From: Kaistella solincola
GTDB lineage: Bacteria > Bacteroidota > Bacteroidia > Flavobacteriales > Weeksellaceae
Direction of reading: 5' to 3'
DNA length: 64,000 nt
Assembly: GCF_000812875.1 (NCBI RefSeq)
Contig: NZ_JSYK01000004.1
Location: 22,260 to 86,259, forward strand
Shown here piece after piece: positions 54,243-62,541 of the stretch. Each line of letters starts with the position of its first letter. Position 1 is the first letter of the stretch. Made by a program: the position numbers and the translations under genes. The notes beneath the pieces were generated by a model. It worked only from the letters and a program-made list of their open reading frames with translations. It did no database searches and was not told where the DNA came from.

Positions 54243-55106
54243 TTATCGGTATAAAGTTAATTCCAGGAAATTATTGGTATTCTTTAACTGGTCTCTAACA
54301 CGCTTTTCTCTATTTCTTATAATTTCGGACTGACTCAACTCTCTTCCATTTGAATCAGTCACCTTGATAAGTTTTACTTCAGTGCCAGAAAACATTTGTC
54401 TGAGTTTTTTGGCAGGATCTCTTAAATAATCCTTCCACAACTGATTAAAATTCTGTGCTGAAATCATTAATTCTTTCGGACCCCTGATTTCTGGCTTTGA
54501 AGGTGCATAATTGAGTTTTTTACTTCCAACAAATTCGAAAACATGATCGTTTTTTTCATCCGAAATTTGTAAAATCAAACCAGGCAGTCCATTAAATTTA
54601 TAGGGTCCATCTTGAATTTGAATATCATTGGTAAACCACGCAGTCCATTTCCTGCCTGAAGATTCTGTGGTCGCTTTCTGTGCTTTATATCCGTGGATCT
54701 CCTGCGTTTCGGGCCCTATTTTCCATTCTAATTTTTCGGTTAAAACAATTCCATATTTATCGCCATTGATGGAGGTATGAAGAACAGTTTCGGAACTTGC
54801 CTGATTCTTTGTGACAATTGATCCAACTTTTGAATTGTTCTTAACCTTACTGAAATCAATATGGGTAGAGCCAACAGCGACATTTTTTTTCATTTCAGCA
54901 TTCATGAGGGAATCATAAAGCTGCTTTTCGCTGCTGTAAAAACTTGAACCTTCTTTCGACACATCCAGGTTCATCAACTCTTTAGTGATATTCTCTCTGT
55001 TTAAAGAATCAATTTTGAAAGAATATTCGTACACAAATCGGTGATTTTGCGCAAAAATTGTACTTGACATACAAATCAGAAGAATGATTAAATTTATTTT
55101 TTTCAT
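54243..55106 (-). CDS. GLPGLI family exported protein
   Basis: 287 residues with a signal peptide (KKINLIILLICMSSTIFAQN). The family signature FNGLPGLILQI lies at about residues 169-180, after GRKWTAWFTNDIQIQDGPY, and the C-terminus is basic. GLPGLI proteins are restricted to Bacteroidota, with many paralogues per genome, and their function is unknown. Its start codon follows directly the stop of the disrupted small gene at 55107, so both belong to one small operon. Confidence 0.95.
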   Translation of the reverse strand: MKKINLIILLICMSSTIFAQNHRFVYEYSFKIDSLNRENITKELMNLDVSKEGSSFYSSEKQLYDSLMNAEMKKNVAVGSTHIDFSKVKNNSKVGSIVTKNQASSETVLHTSINGDKYGIVLTEKLEWKIGPETQEIHGYKAQKATTESSGRKWTAWFTNDIQIQDGPYKFNGLPGLILQISDEKNDHVFEFVGSKKLNYAPSKPEIRGPKELMISAQNFNQLWKDYLRDPAKKLRQMFSGTEVKLIKVTDSNGRELSQSEIIRNREKRVRDQLKNTNNFLELTLYR

Positions 55107-55290
55107 TTAATTTTTGTTTTTATAGGTGGTTTCATAAAATTTCTGCCAACGCCCGGGTATTTCTTTTGGCGTGGTTTTTAATAACAGATCTTTGTAAATA
55201 TAACAAAAAGTAGCTCACTCCAAGACCTGTATATAAAACACCGAAAATTAAATCGAAGTAAGGTCTTCTTTTGGAATATAAGGATTTCAT
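55107..55290 (-). pseudogene. Small membrane protein gene with a one-base frameshift
   Basis: From ATG 55290 the frame gives KSLYSKRRPYFDLIFGVLYT and then runs out of register. Removing one T of the run near 55212-55216 joins it to the frame that ends KTTPKEIPGRWQKFYETTYK and a TAA at 55109-55107, exactly before the GLPGLI start. The length is 184 bp, one more than a multiple of three. One helix with basic flanks; the function is unknown. It is either a recent lesion or an assembly error. Confidence 0.55.
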
Positions 55291-55294
55291 TTTG

Positions 55295-55492
55295 TTATCT
55301 GTTTTTTATCTTTTCAAGTATCTTATCTTGATTTGATTTCAGAATATCTAAAATTTCTTTATTTACTTTTAAAGATTCATTAGAGTTTTTTAGCATTTTA
55401 ATCAGCCAATAGAAGATAAATAAAGTCGGAATTAGATACAGTACAATTACCATTACAATAACACCGATGCTAGATAGAGATCCCAAATCCAT
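55295..55492 (-). CDS. Small single-helix membrane protein
   Basis: 65 residues. One transmembrane helix (IGVIVMVIVLYLIPTLFIFY, about residues 9-30) followed by a basic amphipathic helix (LKVNKEILDILKSNQDKILE). No family name. It lies 4 bp ahead of the 55290 gene, so they should be co-transcribed. Confidence 0.6.
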   Translation of the reverse strand: MDLGSLSSIGVIVMVIVLYLIPTLFIFYWLIKMLKNSNESLKVNKEILDILKSNQDKILEKIKNR

Positions 55493-55583
55493 AGGAATAT
55501 GTTTTAAAATTTGAATAGATGATAAGTCGCAAATTAAAAATGATGGAGTACGATCCGTTGTTTTTGTTTTATTACGCCATTAA

Positions 55584-55754
55584 TTAACTCCTTTTTCTCA
55601 GTCCAATAATTAACCACACCAAACCTGTAATGGTTACGAATAGCGGTAAGGCGCCCAGTTCACCTTCAACCGTTATCATATAGATGATTAAAGTAATTCC
55701 AATTAGAGTTAATAGTATGGAGAGAACCGTACTCAATTTTAAATTTTCATTCAT
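55584..55754 (-). CDS. Small two-helix membrane protein, paralogue of the 19904 gene
   Basis: 56 residues from ATG 55754 to TAA 55584. ENLKLSTVLSILLTLIGITL, then IIYMITVEGELGALPLFVTI, closely parallel to the 19904 product (LIFMITVESEPGLLPLLLFF). Two helices, basic end. It is the first gene of the minus-strand GLPGLI operon. The function is unknown. Confidence 0.6.
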   Translation of the reverse strand: MNENLKLSTVLSILLTLIGITLIIYMITVEGELGALPLFVTITGLVWLIIGLRKRS

Positions 55755-55872
55755 AACGCTTTTAAAATTTGAATTTTATATTAATAGCCCAAATATAATA
55801 AGGATTTCTGATAATAAGTAGATAACCAAAAATAAAAAAGGAATAACTATTGCGCTACATAAAGTCCATTGT

Positions 55873-55903
55873 CACCCCGCTGGGCAAGTGTCCTAACTTT
55901 GAC
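55873..55903. repeat. IS-end-like direct repeat, copy 2
   Basis: ACCCCGCTGGGCAAGTGTCC then TAACTTTGACC, in the same orientation as copy 1 (54129). The two flank the GLPGLI operon. Confidence 0.55.
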
Positions 55904-55948
55904 CAATCCCACTCATCCACTCCCGAAAACATTAAAAAAAACCGCTCA

Positions 55949-56272
55949 TCACTGGCGGTCTTTATTGGTTCTGTCGATAAACTGTTGCTGTGCTGCAGCC
56001 TGGTCTCTGTCACGTTTATTAGGTTTGCGTCGGTACTCGTAACTCTTTTTCGGAAACACAATCTGTGATAGCCAGAACTTACCGAGCTTTAAACCATAAT
56101 AATCAATCGACTGTATCCGGACGTCCAGAACAACCCGTTCATTTTCTACAAGTTCCTCAACATCAAACTTTTTAATTTCCGTATAAAAGATATCGATCTC
56201 CTGATTTTTATCAGTAGTAATTAACCTGATTTGATCAACATGGATGGATTTGATGGTTCCTCGAATTTCCAT
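55949..56272 (-). CDS. Hypothetical protein (full copy of the duplicated family)
   Basis: 107 residues from ATG 56272, chosen over an in-frame ATG at 56290. The N-terminal half is beta-rich (EIRGTIKSIHVDQIRLITTD), the C-terminal half basic and helical (PNKRDRDQAAAQQQFIDRTN). No family is recognised; it might be a small nucleic-acid-binding OB-like domain with a basic tail. A 3' fragment of the same gene is duplicated at 53932. Confidence 0.6.
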   Translation of the reverse strand: MEIRGTIKSIHVDQIRLITTDKNQEIDIFYTEIKKFDVEELVENERVVLDVRIQSIDYYGLKLGKFWLSQIVFPKKSYEYRRKPNKRDRDQAAAQQQFIDRTNKDRQ

Positions 56273-56340
56273 TTTGCAAAGTTGATACAAATTGTCTCAT
56301 ATTTAAAATTATACAGGATACAAATTGTCCCAATGTTTGA

Positions 56341-56505
56341 ATACTGCTTACTGAACCATGCGGCAACGATTTATTTCTAAAAAAAAAGGAACAAATAGAA
56401 ACTGCTCTGGAAATCATGTTTTCAAACATTTATATAATTCTTGACAACAGTCTTTCGGAAGTAACCTACATGAGTTTTGATGAGTTCTGGCAGGCAATGA
56501 GATAA
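56341..56505 (+). pseudogene. Gene remnant (C-terminal end)
   Basis: Open from after TGA 56338-56340 to TAA 56503-56505, with no start at the beginning; the first ATG is at 56416. The codons read KEQIETALEIMFSNIYIILD then NSLSEVTYMSFDEFWQAMR, which looks like a genuine protein end. It lies in the 56273-56610 gap; nothing else is supported there. Confidence 0.35.
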
Positions 56506-56610
56506 GTCAAAGCCCAGTTTATATGATGCAGAATCCTGTCTTCTGTGCATCACTGTCATAATCAAACGCGACCTGATGAAATTAAATTTTTTGGCAGATG
56601 ATGGGCTTAA

Positions 56611-57531
56611 CTAAAATCTCCGCCTGATCCAATCCGCAATGTCTCTGGTGACAACATCACCCTTTGCTTCATTCATTAAAAAATGACCGATTCCACTATA
56701 TAAGCGAAGACTGCTATCTGTTGAATTAGTTTGTTGATAAAAATCGATGGCGTCTTGCGGCACTACGTATAAATCGTCATCACCACTTACCAAAAGTACA
56801 GGGTCTGTAAATTTTCTGCTGTTGTCACGCAGATATTCCAAGCCAGGTTTAAAAGCATTGATCAAAGAAATTGAACATTCTTTTAGTGAAAGCGTATCAC
56901 CACTCACTGAAAGCTCCAATAAATTCTTGAACCCCGGCAAGTTCAATGTTCCATGAGCGGCTTTCATCACAGAAATATAGCTTTCCGGGTCTTCAGGTCT
57001 TGGTAGATATCCAAAATTCATTTGATGATAACGAAGCACTCCGGCTGCCAGAACATAACCATTTACATGACCTGGATATTTAGTACCGTAAAGGGCAGCA
57101 ACGTGTCCACCCATACTATGTCCGAGAATGAAAACAGGCAATTTCGGATTTTCAGATTTGGCTTTTTTAACGATGATATCCATATCTTCCACCATCTCAA
57201 AAAAACTTTTTACATATCCTCGTTTACCTTCAGAAAGTCCGTGGCCACGGTGGTCGTACCGATAAATTGCGATGTTGTCGTTGTTCAGATTCTTGGTGAA
57301 ATTATCGTACAAACCCAGATGATTCGATAAACCGTGTGCTATAATCAACACCGCTTTTGGGCTTTCTTTCGGGTAATCTTTGCTAAGGCGTAATTGGATT
57401 CCATCATAAGATCGAACCATCTCTATGGTCTGTTTTCCTGTCTGTGCGTAGGCGATACCCACGAAATTTAAACTGATGGCGACGCTGAGAACCATCATTT
57501 TTATTATTGTTTTTAAATTATTGATTTCCAT
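56611..57531 (-). CDS. Exported alpha/beta hydrolase (monoacylglycerol-lipase-like)
   Basis: 306 residues. A signal-like N-terminus (IIKMMVLSVAISLNFVGIAY then AQTG). The fold motifs are complete: LIIAHGLSNHLGLYDNF (oxyanion strand), YRYDHRGHGLSEGKRGYV, nucleophile elbow GHSMGG, acidic VSGDDDLYVV, and His YSGIGHFLMNEA. This matches serine hydrolases acting on lipid esters, probably periplasmic. It is the last gene of the minus-strand operon driven from 61216, spaced 23 bp from the previous gene, so it may process a product of the oxidoreductases. Confidence 0.9.
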   Translation of the reverse strand: MEINNLKTIIKMMVLSVAISLNFVGIAYAQTGKQTIEMVRSYDGIQLRLSKDYPKESPKAVLIIAHGLSNHLGLYDNFTKNLNNDNIAIYRYDHRGHGLSEGKRGYVKSFFEMVEDMDIIVKKAKSENPKLPVFILGHSMGGHVAALYGTKYPGHVNGYVLAAGVLRYHQMNFGYLPRPEDPESYISVMKAAHGTLNLPGFKNLLELSVSGDTLSLKECSISLINAFKPGLEYLRDNSRKFTDPVLLVSGDDDLYVVPQDAIDFYQQTNSTDSSLRLYSGIGHFLMNEAKGDVVTRDIADWIRRRF

Positions 57532-57554
57532 TATTTTACTTTTTGAAAAAATTT

Positions 57555-58235
57555 TTACAAGTAAGGTCTTGCCAATTCATCTGCCGATGCAAGATTTTCA
57601 GCACGTTTGCTGACGTCGGCCTGTTGCAATGCGATTTCCAGATTATCTTTGTTCAAATCCTGGCAATAGGAAGGTTCACCCGGTTGTTGTCTCCAGGACT
57701 CAGAAAGTATCCCTCCATCTATGGCATCGAATCCGATTTCTTCAATGAGTTTCATCACTAATTTTTTTTGTGCTTTATCGTCGCCCGCAACCGATAAGGC
57801 AATTCGGTAGGGATTGCCGGAAGGAGCTGCTTTAGATGCCAAACTTGGAGCAACAATGTTATTAAATGCTTTGATGATAGGATGAGCAATAACGTTCGCA
57901 ACCCATTCACTGTCTGTCATTCCGTTTGCAATCTCAGAAATTTCACCGTCACGAGACGGATAATAATTTCCTGCATCAACTACAATCGCTTTTGATGCCG
58001 ATAAAATATCGATGGGTAAGTTTACCACAGCTTTTTGGGGAATGGCCAGAATGACTAGGTCTCTTGCACTTGCGGCCTGTTCCGTTGTGGCGGCTGTTGC
58101 GCCTGTTTTTGCTGCGATCTCGCCTAATGTTGATGGTCCTCGTGAGTTTGAAAGGTATACTTGATGACCTGATTTTGTCAAATATCCGGCAAGCACACTT
58201 CCTATGTTACCGGAACCAATAATTCCTATTTCCAT
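57555..58235 (-). CDS. NADP/F420-dependent-oxidoreductase-like protein (paralogue 3)
   Basis: 226 residues. Rossmann motif IGIIGSGNIGSVLAGYLTKS at the start (GxGxxG), then VILAIPQKAVVNLP and VVDAGNYYPSRDGEI. The C-terminus shares SWRQQPGEPSYCQDL with the two paralogues in the operon. The family name comes from archaeal F420H2:NADP reductases, but Bacteroidota are not known to make F420, so the acceptor here must differ. The role is probably a dehydrogenase or reductase of the operon's pathway. Confidence 0.85.
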   Translation of the reverse strand: MEIGIIGSGNIGSVLAGYLTKSGHQVYLSNSRGPSTLGEIAAKTGATAATTEQAASARDLVILAIPQKAVVNLPIDILSASKAIVVDAGNYYPSRDGEISEIANGMTDSEWVANVIAHPIIKAFNNIVAPSLASKAAPSGNPYRIALSVAGDDKAQKKLVMKLIEEIGFDAIDGGILSESWRQQPGEPSYCQDLNKDNLEIALQQADVSKRAENLASADELARPYL

Positions 58236-58280
58236 TTGATGTGAATTTTAATTGTGGGGTAAATTGTTAGTTTCTTTTTA

Positions 58281-59072
58281 CTAATTGTTCCTTTCTGGTA
58301 ATCCATTGATGGACCGGAAAATATCTACCGCATAATCTACAAACCCCTCTGGATATTCCCCGGAGGTTAAACTTGTAAAGTATTCGTCTCCAAAATCTTG
58401 CATCTTCTCAAATGCCAGTTTCTGCTTTTCTTCAAGTAATTCTCTTTGTGCAGATTTTCTTGCTGCGTCAAGTTGGTCTATAGTCAAATCGGTACAATAC
58501 GCCGGACTGCAAGGCTGTTGCCTCCAGGAATCTTCTAGTAATCCTGCATCCAACGCATCGAAACCTATCGTATCAATAAGTTCCAATACCAATTCTTTCG
58601 ATTGGCGGTCATCACTTGCTACCGCCAAAGCTATTCTGCCGGTACTTCCTTTTGGTTTGCCTTCCATTTTAAAACTATACGCATTGATATTGCTGAATGC
58701 TTTTACGATGGGGCGGTCAAAATGTTGCTGAACCCAAACACTGTTGACCATTCCTCGCCCAAGCCCTTCAATATTCCCATCACGGTGTGGCCAGTAATTT
58801 GTGGTTTCTACAATGACCACATCTTTTCCAATTTTTCCTTTGAGCGATGCTGCTAAATCAGGAATGGCAAACAAGGGAATAGAAATAATGAGAAGGTCAA
58901 TTTCCTCTGCGATTTCTGTCATTGAGACCGCTTTTGCGCCAACATTCCTTGCGGTAGATTGAATGGGATCAATGCCTTTTGCATCTGCTATTTTAATTTG
59001 ATGTCCAACTGAACTCAGTTTTTCTGCCAGTGTTTTCCCGATTAAACCGGCACCAATAATTCCTATTTTCAT
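58281..59072 (-). CDS. NADP/F420-dependent-oxidoreductase-like protein (paralogue 2)
   Basis: 263 residues. IGIIGAGLIGKTLAEKLSSV, then LLIISIPLFAIPDL and VIVETTNYWPHRDGNIEG. It shares the SWRQQPCSPAYCTDL element with its paralogues, and has a longer helical C-terminus (about 35 residues). In the second half (FDRPIVKAFSNINAYSFKME) it matches the family's substrate-side region. Spacing to the neighbours is 21 and 45 bp. Confidence 0.85.
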   Translation of the reverse strand: MKIGIIGAGLIGKTLAEKLSSVGHQIKIADAKGIDPIQSTARNVGAKAVSMTEIAEEIDLLIISIPLFAIPDLAASLKGKIGKDVVIVETTNYWPHRDGNIEGLGRGMVNSVWVQQHFDRPIVKAFSNINAYSFKMEGKPKGSTGRIALAVASDDRQSKELVLELIDTIGFDALDAGLLEDSWRQQPCSPAYCTDLTIDQLDAARKSAQRELLEEKQKLAFEKMQDFGDEYFTSLTSGEYPEGFVDYAVDIFRSINGLPERNN

Positions 59073-59093
59073 AACGGTGTAATATATTTTAAA

Positions 59094-60452
59094 TTAAATT
59101 CGTGGATCAATTCCATACTGCTCCGGTGCGCCCAGATTTTCCCTTAAAGTTTTGCCTTCATAGTCTTGATGAAAAAGTCCACGCTGTTGCAAAATAGGAA
59201 CAACTTCATTCACGAAAGCATCAATTCCATCTGAATTAACATCGGGTGATATCCAGAACCCATCTGCTGCCCCAGCTTCAAACCAAGCCTGCATATGGTC
59301 GGCGGCTTCTTCTCCGGGACCAACAATGACAGGATGATAATCAATGACACCATGAGCCAAAATATCCCGAAGACTCCAACCTTCTTTTGCAATTTTTAAT
59401 GCGTTTGCCGATCGGGGATCGTAGCGTGACCCACGGGCTGCTTCCAGTTGTGCTATCGTAAGGGGTTCATCGATGTGGGCAGGATTCAGTGCAATGCCCA
59501 ACATTTGTTGCAGATAACCCAATCTTTGTATCAACAAATCTCCACCTAGCAAAATGCGGCGGTCGAGTGCGGTGCGTCTGTCTTTCGCAATGGTAGTCAT
59601 CAATCCGGGTATGTATTTGATTTCATCAGCATTACGGCCGTGACTTACTGCCGAGGCTCGGAAAGCTTCTCGCTGTGCTTTCGCATCTTCAATGGTAAAT
59701 GCGGCTCCAATCACTACATTGGCAAAACGTCCTGCCAAATCGTGTGCATTGGGACTGCCACCTGCGTGAAAAACAATAGGCTGTCCCTGTTCCGACGGGG
59801 GAATGTAAAGTGGCCCTCGTGAACCCACATATTGTCCCTGTAAATTAATTGGAAGAATCTCGTCTCTTTTAGCAAACTGCCCGCTTTCCTGATCGTGAAT
59901 CCAGGCTTCTTTTCCCCAACTCCCCCAAAGCGATTGTATGAGCTCTATAAACTCATGCGCACGGCCATAACGGTCTTCGCTCGATGGAATTCTTCTTCCG
60001 TAATTAGCGGCAACATCCTCTCCGCTCGAAGTGATGGCGTTCCAACCTGCTCGTCCATGGCTCATTACATCCAACGCTTTAAATTGTCTTGCCAAATTGA
60101 AAGGCTCATTGAAGGTGGTGGAGCCGGTAGCTACCAATCCAATATATTCAGTTTCTCTCGCAACTGCGGCTAGCGTCATCATGACATCGAGGTTAAAAGC
60201 AGGAGCTTCCGTAGCGATGTCCGCTAATACAGCACCTGGTCCATCGGGCAAAAATATAAATTGAAATTTTCCACGTTCTGCAGCTTGGGCTTGTTGTACA
60301 CGGGCATCAAAACTTGTGTAGCTTTTAGGATCAACTCCCGGCATACGCCACGCTCCGGGCTGTGAACCGTAACCGTTTCCGAGATGAAGACCTATGAGCA
60401 TTTGCTTATTACCGTCTAGCGGCTGCTTTTTGTTTTCTTCTGTATAACTCAT
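59094..60452 (-). CDS. LLM class flavin-dependent monooxygenase (NtaA/SnaA/DmoA type)
   Basis: 452 residues. A luciferase-like TIM barrel: the N-terminus has WRMPGVDPKSYTSFDARVQQ, then FIFLPDGPGAVLADIATEAP, and LVATGSTTFNEPFNLARQFK near residues 105-124, with HGRAGWNAITSSGEDVAANYGR (in two parts) further on; QPIVFHAGGSPNAHDLAGRF lies near residue 225. This matches the nitrilotriacetate/pristinamycin/DMS monooxygenase branch, which needs reduced FMN. The adjacent oxidoreductase-like paralogues could supply electrons or process the product. Confidence 0.9.
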   Translation of the reverse strand: MSYTEENKKQPLDGNKQMLIGLHLGNGYGSQPGAWRMPGVDPKSYTSFDARVQQAQAAERGKFQFIFLPDGPGAVLADIATEAPAFNLDVMMTLAAVARETEYIGLVATGSTTFNEPFNLARQFKALDVMSHGRAGWNAITSSGEDVAANYGRRIPSSEDRYGRAHEFIELIQSLWGSWGKEAWIHDQESGQFAKRDEILPINLQGQYVGSRGPLYIPPSEQGQPIVFHAGGSPNAHDLAGRFANVVIGAAFTIEDAKAQREAFRASAVSHGRNADEIKYIPGLMTTIAKDRRTALDRRILLGGDLLIQRLGYLQQMLGIALNPAHIDEPLTIAQLEAARGSRYDPRSANALKIAKEGWSLRDILAHGVIDYHPVIVGPGEEAADHMQAWFEAGAADGFWISPDVNSDGIDAFVNEVVPILQQRGLFHQDYEGKTLRENLGAPEQYGIDPRI

Positions 60453-60469
60453 ACCGAAATCTTTTATAA

Positions 60470-61216
60470 TTAGAGATACAGCGCACGGCTTATCCGTAAT
60501 CCAAAATCTGCATCAGGATTGGCTTTTGAACTGTTCATACGCTCCATAATGGCCGCAACAGCTAAATCTCTTCTTGCCGGCAAACGTTCTCTTTCTGCGC
60601 TATTAATATGCGACTTGATTTCAGTTAGCGTAAGATCTGTACAATATACCGGCGCTCCTGGCTGCTGTCTCCACGAATCTTCAAGAGAGCCTGAATAGAA
60701 TGCGTCAAAGCCTGTATCTTCTATTAATTGCTTCGTATTAGTGCTGTCGCTTTCACGGTCCGCAGCAAAAGGGATAGCGATACGCTCGGCGGTTCCGCTG
60801 GGTGTTCCGTTTTTTTCTAACGATTGAGACCCGATGGCATTCCACGCCTTGGCTATCGGACGTCCCAACTGTTCTTGTACCCATAAACTTTCCACTAGGC
60901 CGCCTTCTATACTTTCGATGATTTCGTCTCTTGCCGGATAGTAATTAGAAGTATCAATCACAGTAACATCTTCTGCTACCATAGCGAAAAGGGGTTGAAT
61001 ATCCGGTATCCGGTTCAGAGGAATGGATAAAATAATGACCTCTTTATTGAGTAACGCTTCCTTCGCAGTTACGGCTTTTGCCCCCGTCGCAAGAACTTCA
61101 GAATTGATATTCTCAGGGGAACCTGAGTTGGCTACCCATACATCGTGGCCTGCAGCTGCTAATTTGATAGCTAATGTTTTTCCAATATGGCCTACGCCAA
61201 TAATTCCTATTTTCAT
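60470..61216 (-). CDS. NADP/F420-dependent-oxidoreductase-like protein (paralogue 1)
   Basis: 248 residues. IGIIGVGHIGKTLAIKLAAA, then VIILSIPLNRIPDI and VIDTSNYYPARDEIIESIEG, and the shared SWRQQPGAPVYCTDL. It is the first gene of the operon, closest to the HxlR operator at 61260. Complete. The triplication of one family inside a single operon with a luciferase-like enzyme is unusual. Confidence 0.85.
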   Translation of the reverse strand: MKIGIIGVGHIGKTLAIKLAAAGHDVWVANSGSPENINSEVLATGAKAVTAKEALLNKEVIILSIPLNRIPDIQPLFAMVAEDVTVIDTSNYYPARDEIIESIEGGLVESLWVQEQLGRPIAKAWNAIGSQSLEKNGTPSGTAERIAIPFAADRESDSTNTKQLIEDTGFDAFYSGSLEDSWRQQPGAPVYCTDLTLTEIKSHINSAERERLPARRDLAVAAIMERMNSSKANPDADFGLRISRALYL

Positions 61217-61259
61217 TCGTAATATTTTTAAAATAATGTTGCAAAATTAAATAAATATT

Positions 61260-61294
61260 ACTTTCCTTTGTATAGTAGTTTCCTAAAGGAAAGT
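61260..61294. promoter_or_regulatory. HxlR-type operator in the divergent promoter region
   Basis: ACTTTCCTTT (61260-61269) and AAAGGAAAGT (61285-61294), a perfect 10-bp inverted repeat with a 15-bp spacer, between the oxidoreductase operon and the regulator gene. A further TTTCC lies in the spacer. Binding by the adjacent HxlR protein is inferred. Confidence 0.7.
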
Positions 61295-61320
61295 GCATTT
61301 AATTTTAAATTGAATTAGAT

Positions 61321-61668
61321 ATGGCAGGAAAAAAAACCTATTTATCATGCTTAGACAGCGTAAAGCCAGTGCGTGATGCGTTGGATGTGATCAACGGAAA
61401 ATGGAAATTACCCATTATCATTTCTGTGGGCGTGGGCAATGAACGTTTCACCGATATACAGGAAAGTATTCCTGGTATTACACCCAAAGCAATGGCGAAA
61501 GAGTTGAAAGAGTTGGAGCAGCACAAGTTACTGGAGCGGATTGTTACGAATGATTATCCGGTGAAAATTACGTATAAATGGACACCCTATGCCCACACAT
61601 TGACGCCCATTATTGATGCCCTGAAAGAATGGGGAATAAAACATCGGGAGGAGCTCTTTAAGAACTAA
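61321..61668 (+). CDS. HxlR-family winged-helix regulator
   Basis: 115 residues. VRDALDVINGKWKLPIIISV, then FTDIQESIPGITPKAMAKEL, then LLERIVTNDYPVKITYKWTP, the standard HxlR winged helix (KW..I..L, S/G.T.K.L...L..L). It is divergent from the five-gene oxidoreductase operon and sits beside the palindrome at 61260, which it probably binds in response to an electrophile or aldehyde. There is no Cys in the position that some family members use for sensing, except one near the start. Confidence 0.92.
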   Translation: MAGKKTYLSCLDSVKPVRDALDVINGKWKLPIIISVGVGNERFTDIQESIPGITPKAMAKELKELEQHKLLERIVTNDYPVKITYKWTPYAHTLTPIIDALKEWGIKHREELFKN

Positions 61669-61930
61669 GCAACAAATAGCAGTGGTATATGTTCAAATCA
61701 CAGCAAATAACAGAATTGATATGATACACACATGGCTTTCCGCCCAGCAGAAAGGAGCCATTCTGCACATTCCGGAAGCCCCGAAGGTGAGCCACCGGCT
61801 CAACCAACCCGTCACCTTACAGCCAAATAAAAAACCTCCTTCAAATCACTTTAAAAGAGGTTGCTTTTCGTACCAGCCAGACGTACATTGGGGTTGTGCA
61901 ACGGTAACCGTTGTAGGCTCCCTGATTGTT

Positions 61931-62476
61931 TTAGCTGCCTAGATAATCTTCAGTATTTTTTATGTCAGCATAGAAAAAACTTAAACCTGCTAAAAATGCA
62001 TGGTGCACATCACTTGCCTTTACTTGGTTTCCATTGATTTCTAGGTCTCTTGTTGCACAAGCATCTCCAAGAACTGTACATTCAAATCCGTAATCTTTTG
62101 CCGCTCTTACCGTTGCATCAATACACATGTGAGTCATCATGCCTGCAAAAACCAATTCATTTACGTCTTTGGATTTTAAATATTCCAAAAGGTCAGTACC
62201 TGCAAAGGAGTTAGGAGTAAATTTTGTAATAAGCTTTTCTCCTTCTTTAGGCGCTACATTTTCGTGGATTTCAGCTCCTTTTGTTTCGGGTAGGAAAAAA
62301 CCCATTTCTGGGGCTGCTGCCAGGTGTTGAATGTGAATGATTTCTCCATGATCCTTACGGAATTTTTCCAACACTTTTTTTGCGTTTTCACTTGCTGCAA
62401 TGGGATTTTGAAGTTCCATTGCTCCACCTTTGAAATAATCATTTTGAATGTCAATAATAATTAATGCTTTGCTCAT
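61931..62476 (-). CDS. Isochorismatase-family cysteine hydrolase
   Basis: 181 residues. ALIIIDIQNDYFKGG carries the catalytic Asp (near residue 9), TKFTPNSFAGTDLLEYL the Lys (near residue 86) and AGMMTHMCIDATVRAAKDYG the nucleophilic Cys (near residue 117). The protein cleaves amides or similar C-N bonds; the substrate is unknown. An AraC regulator on the same strand lies 65 bp upstream. The 61669-61930 gap holds only a weak hairpin (AACCTC/GAGGTT) and a short palindrome. Confidence 0.92.
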   Translation of the reverse strand: MSKALIIIDIQNDYFKGGAMELQNPIAASENAKKVLEKFRKDHGEIIHIQHLAAAPEMGFFLPETKGAEIHENVAPKEGEKLITKFTPNSFAGTDLLEYLKSKDVNELVFAGMMTHMCIDATVRAAKDYGFECTVLGDACATRDLEINGNQVKASDVHHAFLAGLSFFYADIKNTEDYLGS

Positions 62477-62541
62477 AACTTTTAAATTTTATATTGGAGA
62501 CAAAGGTAAAGTGAAGGCTCACTGATTAAGATACCAACTTA

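Noticed and set aside
55139..55180. Sequence GAAATACCCGGGCGTTGGCAG on the minus strand looks like the right end of a cassette palindrome
   Set aside because: In frame it encodes KEIPGRWQ of a small gene ending at the GLPGLI start, and there is no left arm. The resemblance is chance.
61682..61942. 86-codon frame after the HxlR gene
   Set aside because: Poor coding character; it reads a terminator-like hairpin and the palindrome CAACGGTAACCGTTG (61899-61913). That palindrome was considered as a cassette core, but no matching partner exists.
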